Of a stretch of 64,000 bases of DNA, positions 10,710 through 22,879 are shown piece by piece. The stretch is from Chara braunii. Lineage: Eukaryota; Streptophyta; Charophyceae; Charales; Characeae. The stretch lies in the NCBI GenBank assembly GCA_003427395.1, contig BFEA01000252.1, positions 855,559-919,558 on the forward strand, given 5' to 3'. The translations under genes and the position numbers were made by a program. A model generated the notes under the pieces. The model saw nothing but the letters and a program-made list of their open reading frames with translations, was not told the DNA's origin and did not search any database. Each line of letters begins with the position of its first letter. Within the stretch, counting starts at the first letter, position 1.

Positions 10710-11755
10710 AGGTCAACTTCCCTGGTGTGGGTTCACACAAGTGTGCAAAGGGAACTGAGTCACAACTGACCTTGAGTGAATTTGACGATGGCTCACTCAA
10801 GAAAGCCAAGTACTTTTCTCAAAAGAAGATTGGCCGCAGAACTCACAAGTAGCGGTTGTACATAAAAAACATAATCTGCGTCCTCCTCAATTGTCACCAC
10901 GGACACAGGCGCCACTCACAAGAAATGAGGTGTGATAACCCTTGAGAAGAGTGCTCTCAATTACAAGTCCCTCGTGGTTCCACCACAAACTCAATGACAC
11001 CTCATCCACTAAGAATAGTTTCACCTCAATTTCAAATCCAATTTCCTCCAATCACCACGTCTAACCACCAATGTCCGCCACAATACGCGTCACAGCCTCA
11101 ATTCCAACTCACGTGGTCCCAAATTGGGTCCCAAGTGGTTCCACGCTGTCGTTGCGCCACCAAATGATTCTCCAAAAAAAAAAATCTGGATCGCGACACT
11201 TGTTCAAAATTAGCAGCACCTTCAGCGTCAATGATGTAGTGCGAACACCCAATCGGCCACGCCGCCAAATGCCGTGCCGCAAAAATGTCAATGTCAGAGC
11301 CCCAATACACCGTCGGCAAAACCCACCAGCCTCCCTGTGCAATTTCGGCAGCACCTCCCCTTAAAATGCCGACGAATACACCATGTCTCGGACACTTCCT
11401 GCTGTAAAGAAAAATCTTCCTCTGCGCCGCATAAAACTTTTAGCAGCGCCTTCCCTCAAAATCAGTACGGCGCAGCCTCTCACTTAGTGCCATTTACTAC
11501 CTAGCAGGTCGTCGAACAACACTTCCCCGTCGTGGGCCTCTTGCCGCACGATCAGAGCCTATGGCAGCCTTGTCGCAGCCTTGCGGCTATAGCTCAGATA
11601 CACCAGCCACAGCACAATCACAAGGGTGGGGCAAGGAGCTCCCAACCTCTAGCTATGGCTGCCTTCACCTCTCTCAATCCATTGCAGACCTCCACTTTTC
11701 CTCCAACAACAGCTCCCTTCCTCCTCCACCATCATCTCCCCACTGTAGCAACCAG
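10710..11755. other. No gene recognised
   Basis: Mixed-composition sequence with only short ORFs on both strands. None shows a motif or composition that I can support as coding. Confidence 0.5.
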
Positions 11756-11760
11756 CTAGT

Positions 11761-12376
11761 ATTCACTCGAGTGAATGTCCCAGCAGCACTGCCGCATTTA
11801 TGAGGCTGCTGGGTAGGAGGCTGGCTTTTATAGTTGCTGGAGGGAGCTGCCCAGCACTTCTTCAAGTTTACCCCAGGCGAATTCATGAGCTCAAGTTTAG
11901 CCCTGGATTTGAGCCAAATCGATAGCTTAGTGTGGCTCAGTCTGGGCCACACACTTAGGCAGGCAGTTACTTTTAACTGCCTGTATTTTATTTTTCTTTC
12001 TTTTACCTCAGCTATCTCGTAATTTCACGAGATAGCTGGCTTCCTGCCATTTTTAAAACACTTTGTTTTTTCTTTTTCTGACTATTCTTTGAAGAGCTAT
12101 GAGTCTTCGAAGTCCGACGTACCCGGCACACGTTTGAGTGCAGGTATGTCGCGGCCAGACTTAACTTAGCCATTTTTCAAAATGGCTGTTCAGTTTGCAT
12201 TGTTCTGGCCTGAGTAGGCACACTCAGGCCTGAACAAGTGTACTTGGGCATAATCGCGGTCGCGCGGCCAGACTTAACTTAGCCATTTTTCAAAATGGCT
12301 CTTCAGTTTGCATTGTTCTGGCCTGAGTAGTCACACTCAGGCTTGAACAAGTGTACTTAGGCATAATCGCGGCCGC
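11761..12376. repeat. Hairpin-dense segment with a 113-bp tandem duplication
   Basis: Successive inverted repeats follow each other. ATTCACTCGAGTGAAT (11761-11776) is a perfect palindrome. CCCAGCAGC/GCTGCTGGG is at 11779-11813. CAGGCAGTTA/TAACTGCCTG is at 11960-11983 with a 4-nt loop. CAGCTATCTCGT/ACGAGATAGCTG is at 12009-12038 with a 6-nt loop. A 113-bp unit then occurs twice (12151-12263, 12264-12376), and each copy contains AGCCATTTTTCAAAATGGCT and a GGCCTGAGT/ACTCAGGCC hairpin (ACTCAGGCT in copy two). The function is unknown. Confidence 0.8.
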
Positions 12377-12405
12377 ATTCACAGCCGTTTCCTATATTTA
12401 TCTAT

Positions 12406-12502
12406 NNNNNNNNNNNNNNNNNNNNNNNNNNNNNNNNNNNNNNNNNNNNNNNNNNNNNNNNNNNNNNNNNNNNNNNNNNNNNNNNNNNNNNNNNNNNNNN
12501 NN
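12406..12502. other. Assembly gap (97 N)
   Basis: A run of undetermined bases followed directly by a poly(T) tract (12503-12529). The true sequence and length are unknown. Confidence 0.99.
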
Positions 12503-12529
12503 TTTTTTTTTTTTTTTTTTTTTTTTTTT

Positions 12530-14639
12530 ACCTTTTTGTTTTTTTGGGAACGAACAGGCAGTTTTTTTCGAAACGAGCTGCCTCCCTTTCCTACCCAGTC
12601 CTTTCACAGTGTTGAACTATAGTCTAGCTCAGCAGGGTCTTCTTTCCCCTGCCCTGGGCCTGTATCCGGTGCAAGATAGGCGCCTCAGGCGCGCAGCCCA
12701 AGAGAGATGTCTGTTTTCAAAAACGGACGAACGCTATCTGGTAGGCTTCCCTCTCCTCTCTCTCTCTCTCTCTCTCTCTAAATCCCAACAGTCGCGACCG
12801 TTGCCAGCGGTCAACGAGCTGTCCTGAACGCCCTACGAGAGAGGGGCCACTAAAGGCCTGACACCACAAAAAAGTTCATCCGTCCACCAAAAAACGACCC
12901 GCCACACCTCGCAAACTGGAGCCTCCCGAGGCGCATGCAGAGAGTCCTTCGTAACTCAAGTCCATGGTCCCCAACTTGAAAACCCACACCCGGACGTAGC
13001 TGCATTTCCATAGCAAGTTCATTCAACTTTGCTCATCCTAATGATGGCAAGTCAGTCCGTTTCGTCGAATGAACGGGCATGACTTCTGAAAAGAACAAAC
13101 AAAATCTAAAATAAAATCTAAGAAAATCTAGAGAAGAAAAGAAAAAGAACTTACTCAAGAAAAGAGAAAAACAGCGCCCGTGAATACGGACGCCTTCTAC
13201 AGGTAATGGGGACCTCAAGTCCCCATCAGCTCCCTTCGCGCCAACTCGCGTTTCATTCGTTTCTTAGTACAAGGTTTTTTTTATTTTTTTATTTAAATTA
13301 CCGTTGGCTTATGCCAACGGTCCCATCACGGGTCACGTGGCTTTTCAGCAACGCACTCTGTGATGCTGACATTTGCTCGAGTCCTTAGGAAGCAAAAAAA
13401 AATATATTTATTTATTTTTTCGATCTACGCGTCTCATTCTTGCACAGGGGCCAAGCTAATTTGCGCGGCGGATTTCCGCCGCATGATCTTCATGATTGTG
13501 TGGCCAAAAATGATCGTGCCAAATTGCTCTACGGCAGGCTGCTGCAAAGCGAGCTAACCCAGTGTCATGCGTTCATCTGGGCTTGATCCCAATACCTGCT
13601 GGGGGAAATTCTGGCGTCGTAACCTGCTGGGCTGTCTCCTATTACGGGAACTAGACCCGCACCTTTTCTATATCTACAGGTGCAGCTCCAGGAGGTCCAT
13701 CCTAAACTCAGGAGATTCAACCAGGTTTGCCCAGCGTTTTCCCTGTGGGTGGCTGACCATCCCCCATATGGGTAGGCCCCAGCCTCGACCTTTCAGCCCC
13801 TTGTCTCGAAGTCAAACCCTGTGCCCTAGAAACTTTCTTATTCCTCTTGTGCCACATCCCTATATCTGGCGCGGTTGTCCGTTTGAGCCTACGAGGTTGT
13901 CATTATTTAAGGTAGGATAGGTTAAGCTCTAGCATTCCCATGCCCGAGCGCTTCTGCGGCCTCAACAAACACTTCACTGCCAGTTATTTCTATTATTCTC
14001 AGATGCCACAAGCGTCCCTTAGTCATAGGTAAAGTCTCAATAAACTCTTAGCGAACGTCAATCTCATCAAGTCCTCGAATTCAATGGAAAAAAAAAGTCA
14101 AACAGCATCCGACATTGAAAAACACGGGCAAATACCCTTGTCAGGGTTTTCTACCCCGATAGCACGACTCACAACAGTGACGCGGTGACAAGGAATCCTA
14201 ATACGGAGAGGGTTCGAGGACGGATACGATAGGATCAGACGAGACGATGGGTGAAAGGAAGCAAAATGAGAGGAGGAAGAATACGACAGTCTTTGTCGAG
14301 AAGGCGCAACTCATAATACCAACACGATGACAGGATACGAGGACGGATAGGGCACGATCACATGAAAGGACAAAGGGCGAAAGGATCCAAGCAACAGTTC
14401 AACTATGCACATAGCAATGAGCAGGACCGTTGGGTGACATAGCACATAAAGAAGAAAGAGACCGTGACAGTCGAGAGTGTGTCTCAGTGGCTGCGGCGCA
14501 CGACATCGATAACACTACCGGCTTCATCAGAAAGACAATAGGAACTAAGGAGGGCGAACGGGGATGCCGAGGGGTGGCATCAGTGGAATTGTCGGAGGGA
14601 TGATTGGGAGGAAAAAAGGGTGACTATCCAATCACTTCT
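12530..14639. other. No gene recognised; one diverged array module near 13,000
   Basis: Short ORFs only. Around 13,000-13,080 the words GCATTTCCATAGCAAGTTCA and CATTCAACTTTGCTCATCCT resemble the conserved module of the microsatellite arrays at 1395-2260 and 54,818-56,500. A (CT)n tract lies near 12,755-12,780. Confidence 0.5.
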
Positions 14640-15081
14640 CAATACTAATCAAATGTTAAAGTTAGAACAATCACACATGAAGCAGTCGAACGGACACTCG
14701 TTGACCCTCTATCCAACCACTTCTCAATATCAATCTGAACATCGAGCTAAACATACATGAAGCGACTGGACAGACATTCCTTAGCCCTCTATCCAGTCAC
14801 TAATCAATATCAAATAGTTCATCAAGTTAAACAGACAAGAAGCAACAGGACGAACACTCCTTGGCCCTCTATATAGTCACTTGTCAATACCATTCAGTTA
14901 TCAATGTTAGAATCGATCACACATGAAGCAGCCGGACGGACACTCCTTGACCCTCTATCCAACCACTTCTCAGTGGCGTACAAATCGTCAAGTTAATCAC
15001 ACAAGAAACGACTAGACAGACACTCCTTGACCCTCTATCCAGACACTTGTCAATACCAAACAGATCAACAAAACAAGTTAC
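14640..15081 (-). repeat. Left arm of foldback-like structure: ~82-bp tandem repeats
   Basis: About five to six diverged copies of an 80-87-bp unit contain GACCCTCTATCCAACCACTT, near 14703, 14782, 14862, 14949 and 15030. These are the reverse complement of the repeats at 17566-18562. The inner edge matches the other arm beyond the repeat unit (GTAACTTGTTTTGTTGATC against GTAACTCATTTTATTGATT), so the arms are paired and not independent arrays. Confidence 0.8.
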
Positions 15082-16170
15082 TCGTGAAAAGAAGGAGGGG
15101 GGCGACAGGTATAACTGTTGATGTGGAAAATGATAGCACCCAAACCCAATAAGAATGTCATATGGAAACTCTCATTTAGAGATACGAAATAGCAACAATA
15201 CGATCTTCAGCTTCATTTATCGATCCTCCAACCGAAGAAAGCGTGGAAAGCCCGGACTAGACTTCCTACCTGCTACTTCTACCCTCTGCCTAAGACCTAC
15301 GACGGACTCCAAAGGGCGACGATCCAATACTCATCTGCAACTAAGATGGAAAAGAGGAGGAAAAAGGGGTTTAGATCTATGAAAAGGCAAAAGGAAGAGA
15401 GCGAAAGGACTAAGGCTACTGAACAAAGACTACTAGTGACAAACTCAAGGATCAAGCATTGTGGGGCTCAAAACGGGAAAACGTATTAACAAATCTGGAC
15501 ACTTAGTGTACAATCCCATTGGGAACTAACAACTTGTTGCAAGCGTCTGTCAGTCATTACCGATAATTTGTCGTAGGCATAACATGAACCTGTTCGATTA
15601 AGACGATTAAAATGCATGAAAAGCATCATCGACAGAACTGTAATTGTTATTTCCGTAGGTTGTATTGGTTGGTTGCTATTGAAACCTGAAGGGACAAAGT
15701 CCACTGCAATAGATGGGATCTGCAACTACAAACCTTTTTAAAAACTAGGGGTTGTTGTGTAAGTATGCAGGATGAGTAGGTTGTTACTATCTGTCGATTG
15801 CAGAACGTTGGCTGGCTGCATCTACTATTTAGTTCTACGATTACAGACAAAGGCGATAGAGTGAAGTTACATGCAACACCGAACTTTTACGGCTTGTTGC
15901 AGGATGCATGTATAGAAGAGACTAGTGAAATAAAAAAAACATCATATGGGTACTAAGAAAGAGGAAGAAAGAAGTGGAGGATGACCGAGGAAGAAAAAAA
16001 AAGTTAGAAAAGGAGAGGGGAACAGAAGGAGGGTTCGAGAAGTGGTCTTCGTTGGGAAAAAAAGAAGAAGAATGAAAAAAGGAAGGTGAAGGGAAGCAAA
16101 GAGAAAAAGACAAATTGAGTACAAGATTTGAACATATATTCTTGACCGTTGTCTTACGTTTATTATTATT
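15082..16170. other. Centre of the foldback-like structure, no gene recognised
   Basis: Only short ORFs without motifs. A purine-rich plus-strand tract (about 15,950-16,110) produces Ser/Phe-rich ORFs on the minus strand that look like low-complexity artefacts. Confidence 0.45.
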
Positions 16171-16178
16171 ATTATTGT

Positions 16179-16928
16179 CAGGGTTGCCAGCCTGAACGTA
16201 CGGAGGTCCCTAAGATGACCCCCGAACGTTCAGGCGTTCGGGTCCCCGTACGGGGCCCGAACTTCAAGGGGTTCGGACCCCACAAAAAAAAAAAATTGGC
16301 ACCTAAATATTTTTTTTTGTTTCCTGAATTTTTTTTTGTGAGTTCTTTGTGATGTCAGGTATCTCCCTCTTAAGTCATTCTGTCCATCAAAAAAAAAAAA
16401 AAAAAATCCTCAAAAATTGTGGTGTCAAAACTTACTTGTCCACTCACTATTTTTTTTCTTCTCTTTTTTCATTTTTTGTTTTTCCTTTATTTCGGGGCAT
16501 GAAAAAAAATATTATTTTTTTAACTTTATTTGTAGATTCTATATTATGTAAGATACACATATATAAATTTTCATAGCATTTCTCAAAGCCAAAAAAAAAA
16601 AAAAATCTCCAAAGATGGCGGTGTCAAAAACGTGCTCGCCCACTCAATAATTTCATTCTCATTTTATTTTTTTTAATTTTCATTATTATTATTTATTTTT
16701 AATATTTGATATGTATTTCAAATTTTGTAATGAATTTGGATGTAATATTGGGACAAATGTTGTTTAGTTTATTTTTATACATAACATATATTTTTTTCAG
16801 ATTTTTTTTTTTTTTGGGGGGGTTTTTTTATTTTTGGGGTGTTCTGCGTTCGACCGAACGGACGAACGCGTCGAGAGGGGGTGTCGAACGTTCGGGCGTT
16901 CGGTCCATCCCGAACGTTGACAACCTTG
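16179..16928 (+). mobile_element. Complete hAT-type non-autonomous element (copy 4, 750 bp)
   Basis: It begins CAGGGTTGCCAGCC, ends GACAACCTTG, and is bounded by a perfect 8-bp duplication ATTATTGT (16171-16178 and 16929-16936). It has the family layout: CGTACGG/CGTTCGG subterminal regions, two ~185-bp internal blocks with a CTCCAAAGATGGCGGTGTC phrase in the second, and a poly(T) run before the 3' terminal part. It lies inside an ATT-rich microsatellite (16,937-16,990 continues it). Confidence 0.87.
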
Positions 16929-16938
16929 ATTATTGTTA

Positions 16939-16982
<44 letters not shown>

Positions 16983-17387
16983 CATTATTTTATTATTGTT
17001 GATGTTATTATTTAATAAAGAGGACTAGAGATGGAAAGGTGTGAGAGTGAATGGAGGAGAGGAGGTTCACGGTTGGTTCCCACCAACTGTGACGGTGCCT
17101 ACCTCCTCCATTTTTCCCCGCTCTCCCATTTGTTCAAGCCTCTCACATACCCATCTTGTCGGTTAAGATTGCATGAGGGAATATTCTATTTATGAAATCC
17201 TCGAAACAACTTTTGGGTTTCTCAACTTCAATTCCCATACAAGCACCTGCATCAGACTGCATGTACATATCAAAATAACAGGGCGACTGCGGGAACTCTG
17301 TTGGAGTTCGGGCGGAACTCTTAAGGCATGGAACTTATATGTACGCGTTCCATTTCCTTATATCCCATAAAACCCTATGAGGATGCC

Positions 17388-17538
17388 TCATTATCTATCT
17401 GTACGCACATACAGATCTATACTATTGGTGGTTCTTTTTGGATTAAAGAATCTAAAGAAAATGAGTACTCCCTCGTTATCTATTTCCATGCACAAATATT
17501 GGTGATTCTTTCAGGATTAAAGAATCTTAAGAAAATGT
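17388..17538. repeat. Imperfect direct repeat (2 copies, ~84-bp period)
   Basis: Both copies contain TTATCTAT, ATTGGTGRTTCTTT and GGATTAAAGAATCT(A/T)AAGAAAATG. It lies just inside the right arm of the foldback-like structure. Confidence 0.65.
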
Positions 17539-17565
17539 AAGAAGAGTATGTATGAAAAGAAAAAG

Positions 17566-18562
17566 GTAACTCATTTTATTGATTTGTTTGGGATTGACAA
17601 GTGTCCGGATAGAGGACCAATGAGTGTCCGTCCAGTTGTTTCTTGTGTGATTAACTTGACGATCTGTACAATATTGAGAAACGACTGGAAAGAGGATCAA
17701 TGTGTGTCCTTCCAGCTGCTTCGTGTGTGATCGATTCTAACATTGATAATTGAATGATATTGACAACTTGAAGTGACTGCATACAAGGTCGAGTGTCTAT
17801 CCAATCGCTTCTTGTGTGTTTAACTAGGTGAACTGTTTGATATTGACTAGTGATTGGATAGAGGGTCAGGGAATGTTTGTCCAGTCGCTTCATGTATGTT
17901 CAACTCGATGTTCAGGTTGATATTGAGAAGTGGTTGGATAGAGGGTCAAGGAGTGTCCATTCGGGTGCTTCATGTGCGAATGTTCGAACATTAACATTTC
18001 ATTGGTACTTAGAAGTGATTGGATAGAGGGTCAAGAAATGTCAGTGCGACTAGTTCATGTGTGATTGCTTAAATATTAACATCTGACTGGTATTAAAAAG
18101 TGACATGATAGAGGGTCAAGGAATGTTCGTCCGACCACTTCATGTATGATTGACTTTAACATCTGTTTGGTATTCAGAAGTGGCTGGATAGAGGACCAAG
18201 GAGTGTCCGCCCGGCCGCATCATGTGTGATTGACTTTAACATCCGTTTGATATTGAGAAGTTTCTGGATAGAGGGCCAAGGAGTTTTCATACGGCTGCTT
18301 CATGTGTGATTGTTCTAACATTGACATCTGATTGGTATTGAGAAGTGACTGGATAGAGGGTCAATGAGTGTCCGTCCTGCTGCTTCATGTGTGATTGTCT
18401 ACATCTGTTTGGTATTGAGAACTGGCTAGAGAAAGGGCCAAGGAGTATCCGTTCGACTACTTCATGGGTGCTTGTTCTAACATTAACATCCGATTGGTAT
18501 TGAAAATTGACTGGATAAAGGGTCAAGGAGTGTCCGCCCAATTAGTCTATGTGTGATGATCC
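17566..18562 (+). repeat. Right arm of foldback-like structure: ~82-bp tandem repeats (about 12 copies)
   Basis: Diverged units of 75-86 bp read GGATAGAGGGTCAAGGAGTG, TCCGTCCGGCTGCTTCATGT, then GTGATTGTTCTAACAT and GATTGGTATTGAGAAGTG. GGATAGAGG-type anchors lie near 17609, 17857, 17937, 18022, 18107, 18187, 18267, 18352 and 18513. They are inverted relative to 14640-15081. No ORF survives through the array. Confidence 0.85.
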
Positions 18563-19742
18563 TACTGAATTGATTGCTTTAAGTATGAAGGGCTAAATAA
18601 GAGAATGGTGAAGACACTGGAACAATACATCCTTCCCGCAAAAACACCGCGACTTTCACGTAAAAGTTAATGACTTGTATTTCTCCAAAGAATTGAAAAA
18701 AATGGAGAAAAGCAATGAGATTTGATCAGGGGCAGTCGGATTGGTACGATTATGAGACGATAATTTAAAAGAGAATGTGTGTAGAAATGAAGAAGAGTTT
18801 GATAGGAAAGAAACTTGAGTGTGACAAATAGGATTTACAAGATGGGTATCTCACAAACTGACTTGTGTAAAGCAAGCGACAGACAAAGCATACAAAACAA
18901 GTAGAAAGAGGTCATTACGAAAAGTTAGAATTATACTTTTTGTTCAGTATTCTTTTGGGTGAGTCCGAAGGAACCTTAAGAAGTAAACTTCGAAACAAAA
19001 AAAAATCAGACAGAAAAAAAAAGGATGTTAAAATTTGTGGCCAGTGTTTGTGCAACTCACGAATACCGGGATATTACCGAAAAAAAAAAGACTTGTTAAA
19101 AATTTATGCCTCTATTGCATTTTGCATATTTGTCACCTACATAAACAGGTTGGTCTAGCTGATTTAACTATTCTTCAGCTTGATACCCACTCCTAGTGTT
19201 GAACCCCTGTAGGCAGGCAAAGCTTCTCTTGTGCCTCATGACTTCAAAGGTCTTAATCACTCTCAAGGGGTCCTTTGTGTGTAGTGAGGGGGTTGGGCAT
19301 AAATGCGTTACAAGAGTTGGAAGGAATGTTTAAAGAGGGTTAGGGGAGAGGGAAAAATATGAAAACCATTTGTTGATTGTATTTAGTGCATGGCATGTAT
19401 TTTGTTCTGCATTTGTGCATATATTGTTTTGGTCAAGGAGTTCGTTTTTTTCTTTTGAACATAAGTCTATGCATTGTGAGTGATACATGCATCTCATTGG
19501 ACATACCACGTATGTGAGAATGTGACTTATTCACCTACATTACCCCCATTATACTCGTATTTATGTCTGAGTCACAAAGAATAAGAGGGGAGTAGTATAT
19601 TAGGTTGTCAGGTCCTTGTCGCAGATGGATCTTGGGGAGGTTACTAACAAACAAACCCAATGAATCGAAATCCTCTGACAATTAGGTTTGTGATAGTGAG
19701 ACTGTCGACCCGGTGAAACGCTAGAAACCCTTCATCACATTG
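18563..19742. other. No gene recognised
   Basis: AT-rich sequence with short ORFs only. I see no conserved motif or repeat apart from poly(A)-like runs. Confidence 0.5.
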
Positions 19743-20060
19743 CCAGACTCCTTCTCTTTTTGCTGATAATGACAATAATAAAGTAAGGGACACCTTTCAA
19801 TGTGATAAAAGGTTTAGTGCTCATGTACATACGAGTGTTCACACCCTTATAGCTCCATGGGGGTTTATCGATACTTAAGGAACTGTCTCTTATACACATC
19901 TAGATGTGTATAAGAGACAGGTTAGGGAGTATCGATAAACCCCCATGGAGCTATAAGGGTGTGAACACTCGTATGTACATGAGCACTAAACCTTTTATCA
20001 CATTGAAAGGTGTCCCTTACTTTATTATTGTCATTATCAGCAAAAAGAGAAGGAGTCTGG
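19743..20060. other. Assembly artefact: inverted duplication around a Tn5 mosaic-end junction adapter
   Basis: Positions 19883-19901 read CTGTCTCTTATACACATCT, the 19-bp Tn5 mosaic end, directly followed by its reverse complement (19902-19920). This head-to-head junction is what Nextera mate-pair circularisation produces. The flanks 19743-19875 and 19928-20060 are a perfect 133-bp inverted copy of each other. The segment should be treated as misassembled. A diverged natural relative in direct orientation with the right arm lies at about 20,102-20,178. Confidence 0.95.
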
Positions 20061-20178
20061 TTGCTTAGATAGCATTAGCCAACAAAAAGCTTGTTGAGCT
20101 TTCATCGAGTACCGACAAAACCCCATGTAGCTATAAGGGTTGTCGACACTTGTATGTGTATGAGCACTATTACACCCA

Positions 20179-22140
20179 TTGCTAGTACCCCAGTTCAAAG
20201 ACGTCCACATTTCGAGTCGTTATGATGACTTCGAAACGGTAGGCCGCTTATATTTGCACTACGAGTTCTTCGCGGTACCGAACGGTTATGGGATAAGGAG
20301 CCTTAACGAAAAGTTCATTTTATTTTCATGAGAGTCTTTGTGCTACAACAAAGAGAAAAACCCTCTATCGATCCACCTATGCCTCGACATGATAAAAGCC
20401 GCCACATGTGGGTCGGTAACTCAACATGGACACCCCTACTCGAAGGTGGTGACAACCCCTTGAGTAGAAGGAAGTTCTCCTCTCTTGAACTCGAGACGTG
20501 CTACTAGGCACCGCGAGGAGTATAACTGGCTGGCGAGGTCGGAGCAAAACACTGTCGATTGGAAAGATGAACAAATTCCTACCGTGAAGGTTCGATTCTC
20601 GCGACCTCGTCCAGGCTGCCCGGTACGATAGCGAGCGCCGTGTTCACCAGCTCACCTTCTCCTTGTTCACGTCTTGTCCAGCCCCACGTGTGAGGCCCCC
20701 CGTCTGATGCTCATCATGCGTGGTCATACCAAATGCAATCGGCAAGAATCAGCGAGCTCGTCTGAGCTACTACACTTCACCAGTCCGTTATTCTCGTGCG
20801 GTAATCACCTGGCACGTGTGGATCACCTTCGTCCCCGTCCTCACTCCCTCCTCCCGAATGTTCCCATACCGCTCAACCACTGCATATACCCTACCAGGTA
20901 GGACCAGATCCTAACCGCGCGGGTCTCGCCCAACGTTAGTTCAAATGCGTCTACCCTCCTTTCATGTGACTTGGCCGTTATTTTGGCATGGTGCTGGTGA
21001 TGTGCGGGGGAAAATCACATGGCACCCACCTCAAACCAACTCGTAGCCTCTGTAGCCAAAATTCGGATCCAAACCCCTCTGAACATGTGCTCTTTCTCCT
21101 TCGCATCAATTTCCATTTCGGTGCCATCCTTGTCGAGCTTAGGGGTACTGGCCAGTACCCAGATTGAAGAATGTACCCCGTCCATTCCCTGGTTTAATGT
21201 AGTCCAACACGATGTTGTTTGGTGCCTGCAATGAGCATGGGGCTTGATCTCGATAGCCATATTCCAAAAATACGGTGTTGATGCACCTCTTATGCTTAGC
21301 CGTGCTCACAATCGCACACCAGTAGGGAAGTTCGGTAAAATGGCTCTGTAGCCTTAGGTTCTGGTTGAGTGCTGGTTTTAGGAGCTGGAGAAAACGTAAC
21401 CTTCTCTCCTCTATGGAAACTTAGGGGCTTGTAGCTTGACGTCGTTTATTGTCAGCGGTCTTTGTCGTGCCGTAGTCTTGTTGCCTCAAATGATAGTCCA
21501 AGTATGCACGTATCGAACCAACCAGCTGCGACGTAGTGCCCTCATACATCCTTCACCCAATCAGTTCATGCACAGCATAATCCAGGGGTAGGTCCCGCAT
21601 AGAGACAGACTCCACAAAGGGGGATAATAGAACAACAAGAATCTGGGTAGTTTGCCATGGGAACTCGATCTTGACACAAAAACAGAATATAACATAATCA
21701 ACGTATTTCGTACTCTTTTTCATCATTCCTTCCCTTATTTGTGATTTTAAGCATAGCAGCAAAAATAAATGAAATACCACCCTCAACTTGACACCTTAAA
21801 ATCGCTTGCGCGGAGTCCCGTGCATGAAGCCAAGCACCACTGACAATACTCGTAGAGTCAAAATCGCCCCGTTATGGAGCTCCAAAAACCAAATAAGACA
21901 ATATGCTATTTAGGATAAAAGTAGGTCTACTATACATGGTGGAGGGGGACCGGAAAATGGTGGTTGGCCCGAGTGCCCTGTTTTTTCGTTTCTTGTCTGT
22001 CATAATTGCTGTCAGAAATAGTTAGCGTCGGCCCATCATTCCCTCATTCCAGGAGGCCGACTGAATTTCGTCGCCCGACACTGGTTCCTTTGTTGCGGAT
22101 GACAGGCCCCTTTTTTCCACATTTTGGTTTCTCACCAGGG
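20179..22140. other. No gene recognised
   Basis: Several ORFs of 60-80 codons occur on both strands, without recognisable motifs. A tRNA-like sequence around 20,532-20,610 was considered and rejected. Confidence 0.5.
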
Positions 22141-22149
22141 GGTACGTCA

Positions 22150-22249
22150 GCAGCAGCAGCACAAACTGCAGCTCCAGGCTCGGCCAGGTTCGGCATACGG
22201 GTCGTTCCAGGCTCGGACTTCATAGCTGGGCGAGGCACTGGTGGTTTAA
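22150..22249. mobile_element. One end of a TTAA-type TIR element
   Basis: The sequence ends GCACTGGTGGTTTAA (TTAA at 22246-22249). Reverse-complemented, it matches the left end of the element at 1239: CACCAGTGCCTCGCCCAGC, then AGTCCGAGCCTGG. The opposite end was not found. Confidence 0.5.
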
Positions 22250-22507
22250 CCTTTTCACCAACTATCTGCCACTACTCCTGAGCCTATCCTGCAGTGGTAG
22301 GTTCGCTGCCAACATACCTACCTACCTCGCACAATCAAGGGAATGCATGCCCTCCATCCTAATCGGTGGTGGTCAGGGAGTACGGTTGGTTACTCACATT
22401 TTACAAATTTCAGAGCTATTAGGGTCCAAGTGTGTCACTCATTTCCAACTGTACCTTTCTGTTTATGTTCCAGGTGTTGTCTCACATCGAGGGCCTTGGA
22501 TTGCCAT

Positions 22508-22610
22508 AAAACCCTAGGCCATAAACCCGGAACAGTTAAAACCCTAGGCCATAAACCCTGAACAGTTAAAACCCTAAACCCTTACCCTAAACCTTACACC
22601 CTGAACAGTT
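22508..22610. repeat. 31-bp tandem repeat grading into telomere-like CCCTAAA sequence
   Basis: Two copies of a unit AAACCCTAGGCCATAAACCC plus GGAACAGTTA are followed by a third that reads AAACCCTAAACCCTTACCCT. The plant telomere repeat is CCCTAAA, so this is a short degenerate interstitial telomere-like stretch. A second tiny one is at 30,194-30,208. Confidence 0.75.
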
Positions 22611-22879
22611 CCTCCTCGTAGTTTTGGGAATACCAGGGCATTGTCACAGTTTCAGTTTGAAATGCGTTTCAGTCAAGATTTCGCGAATGCTCTGTCAAAC
22701 CGAGGAAATCGTCGATGTATACAACCCAATGTTAGGGTCGGGTAGGGATGTGTTCTACTCGAGGGATCAACTGGATTAGTCACTGACATTGTGACTGCGT
22801 CCTAGTTACCCCTATGGTTTTCTTAGTTATTTGCAAAGGCAAAGTGTTCGAGTAGCAAGAGGATTGTTCCCCCACAACT

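Noticed and set aside
20532-20610. tRNA-like sequence with GCGAGGTC/GACCTCGT ends and GGTTCGATTC
   Set aside because: The D-arm and anticodon stem do not form, and the T-stem pairs only with a mismatch and an oversized loop.
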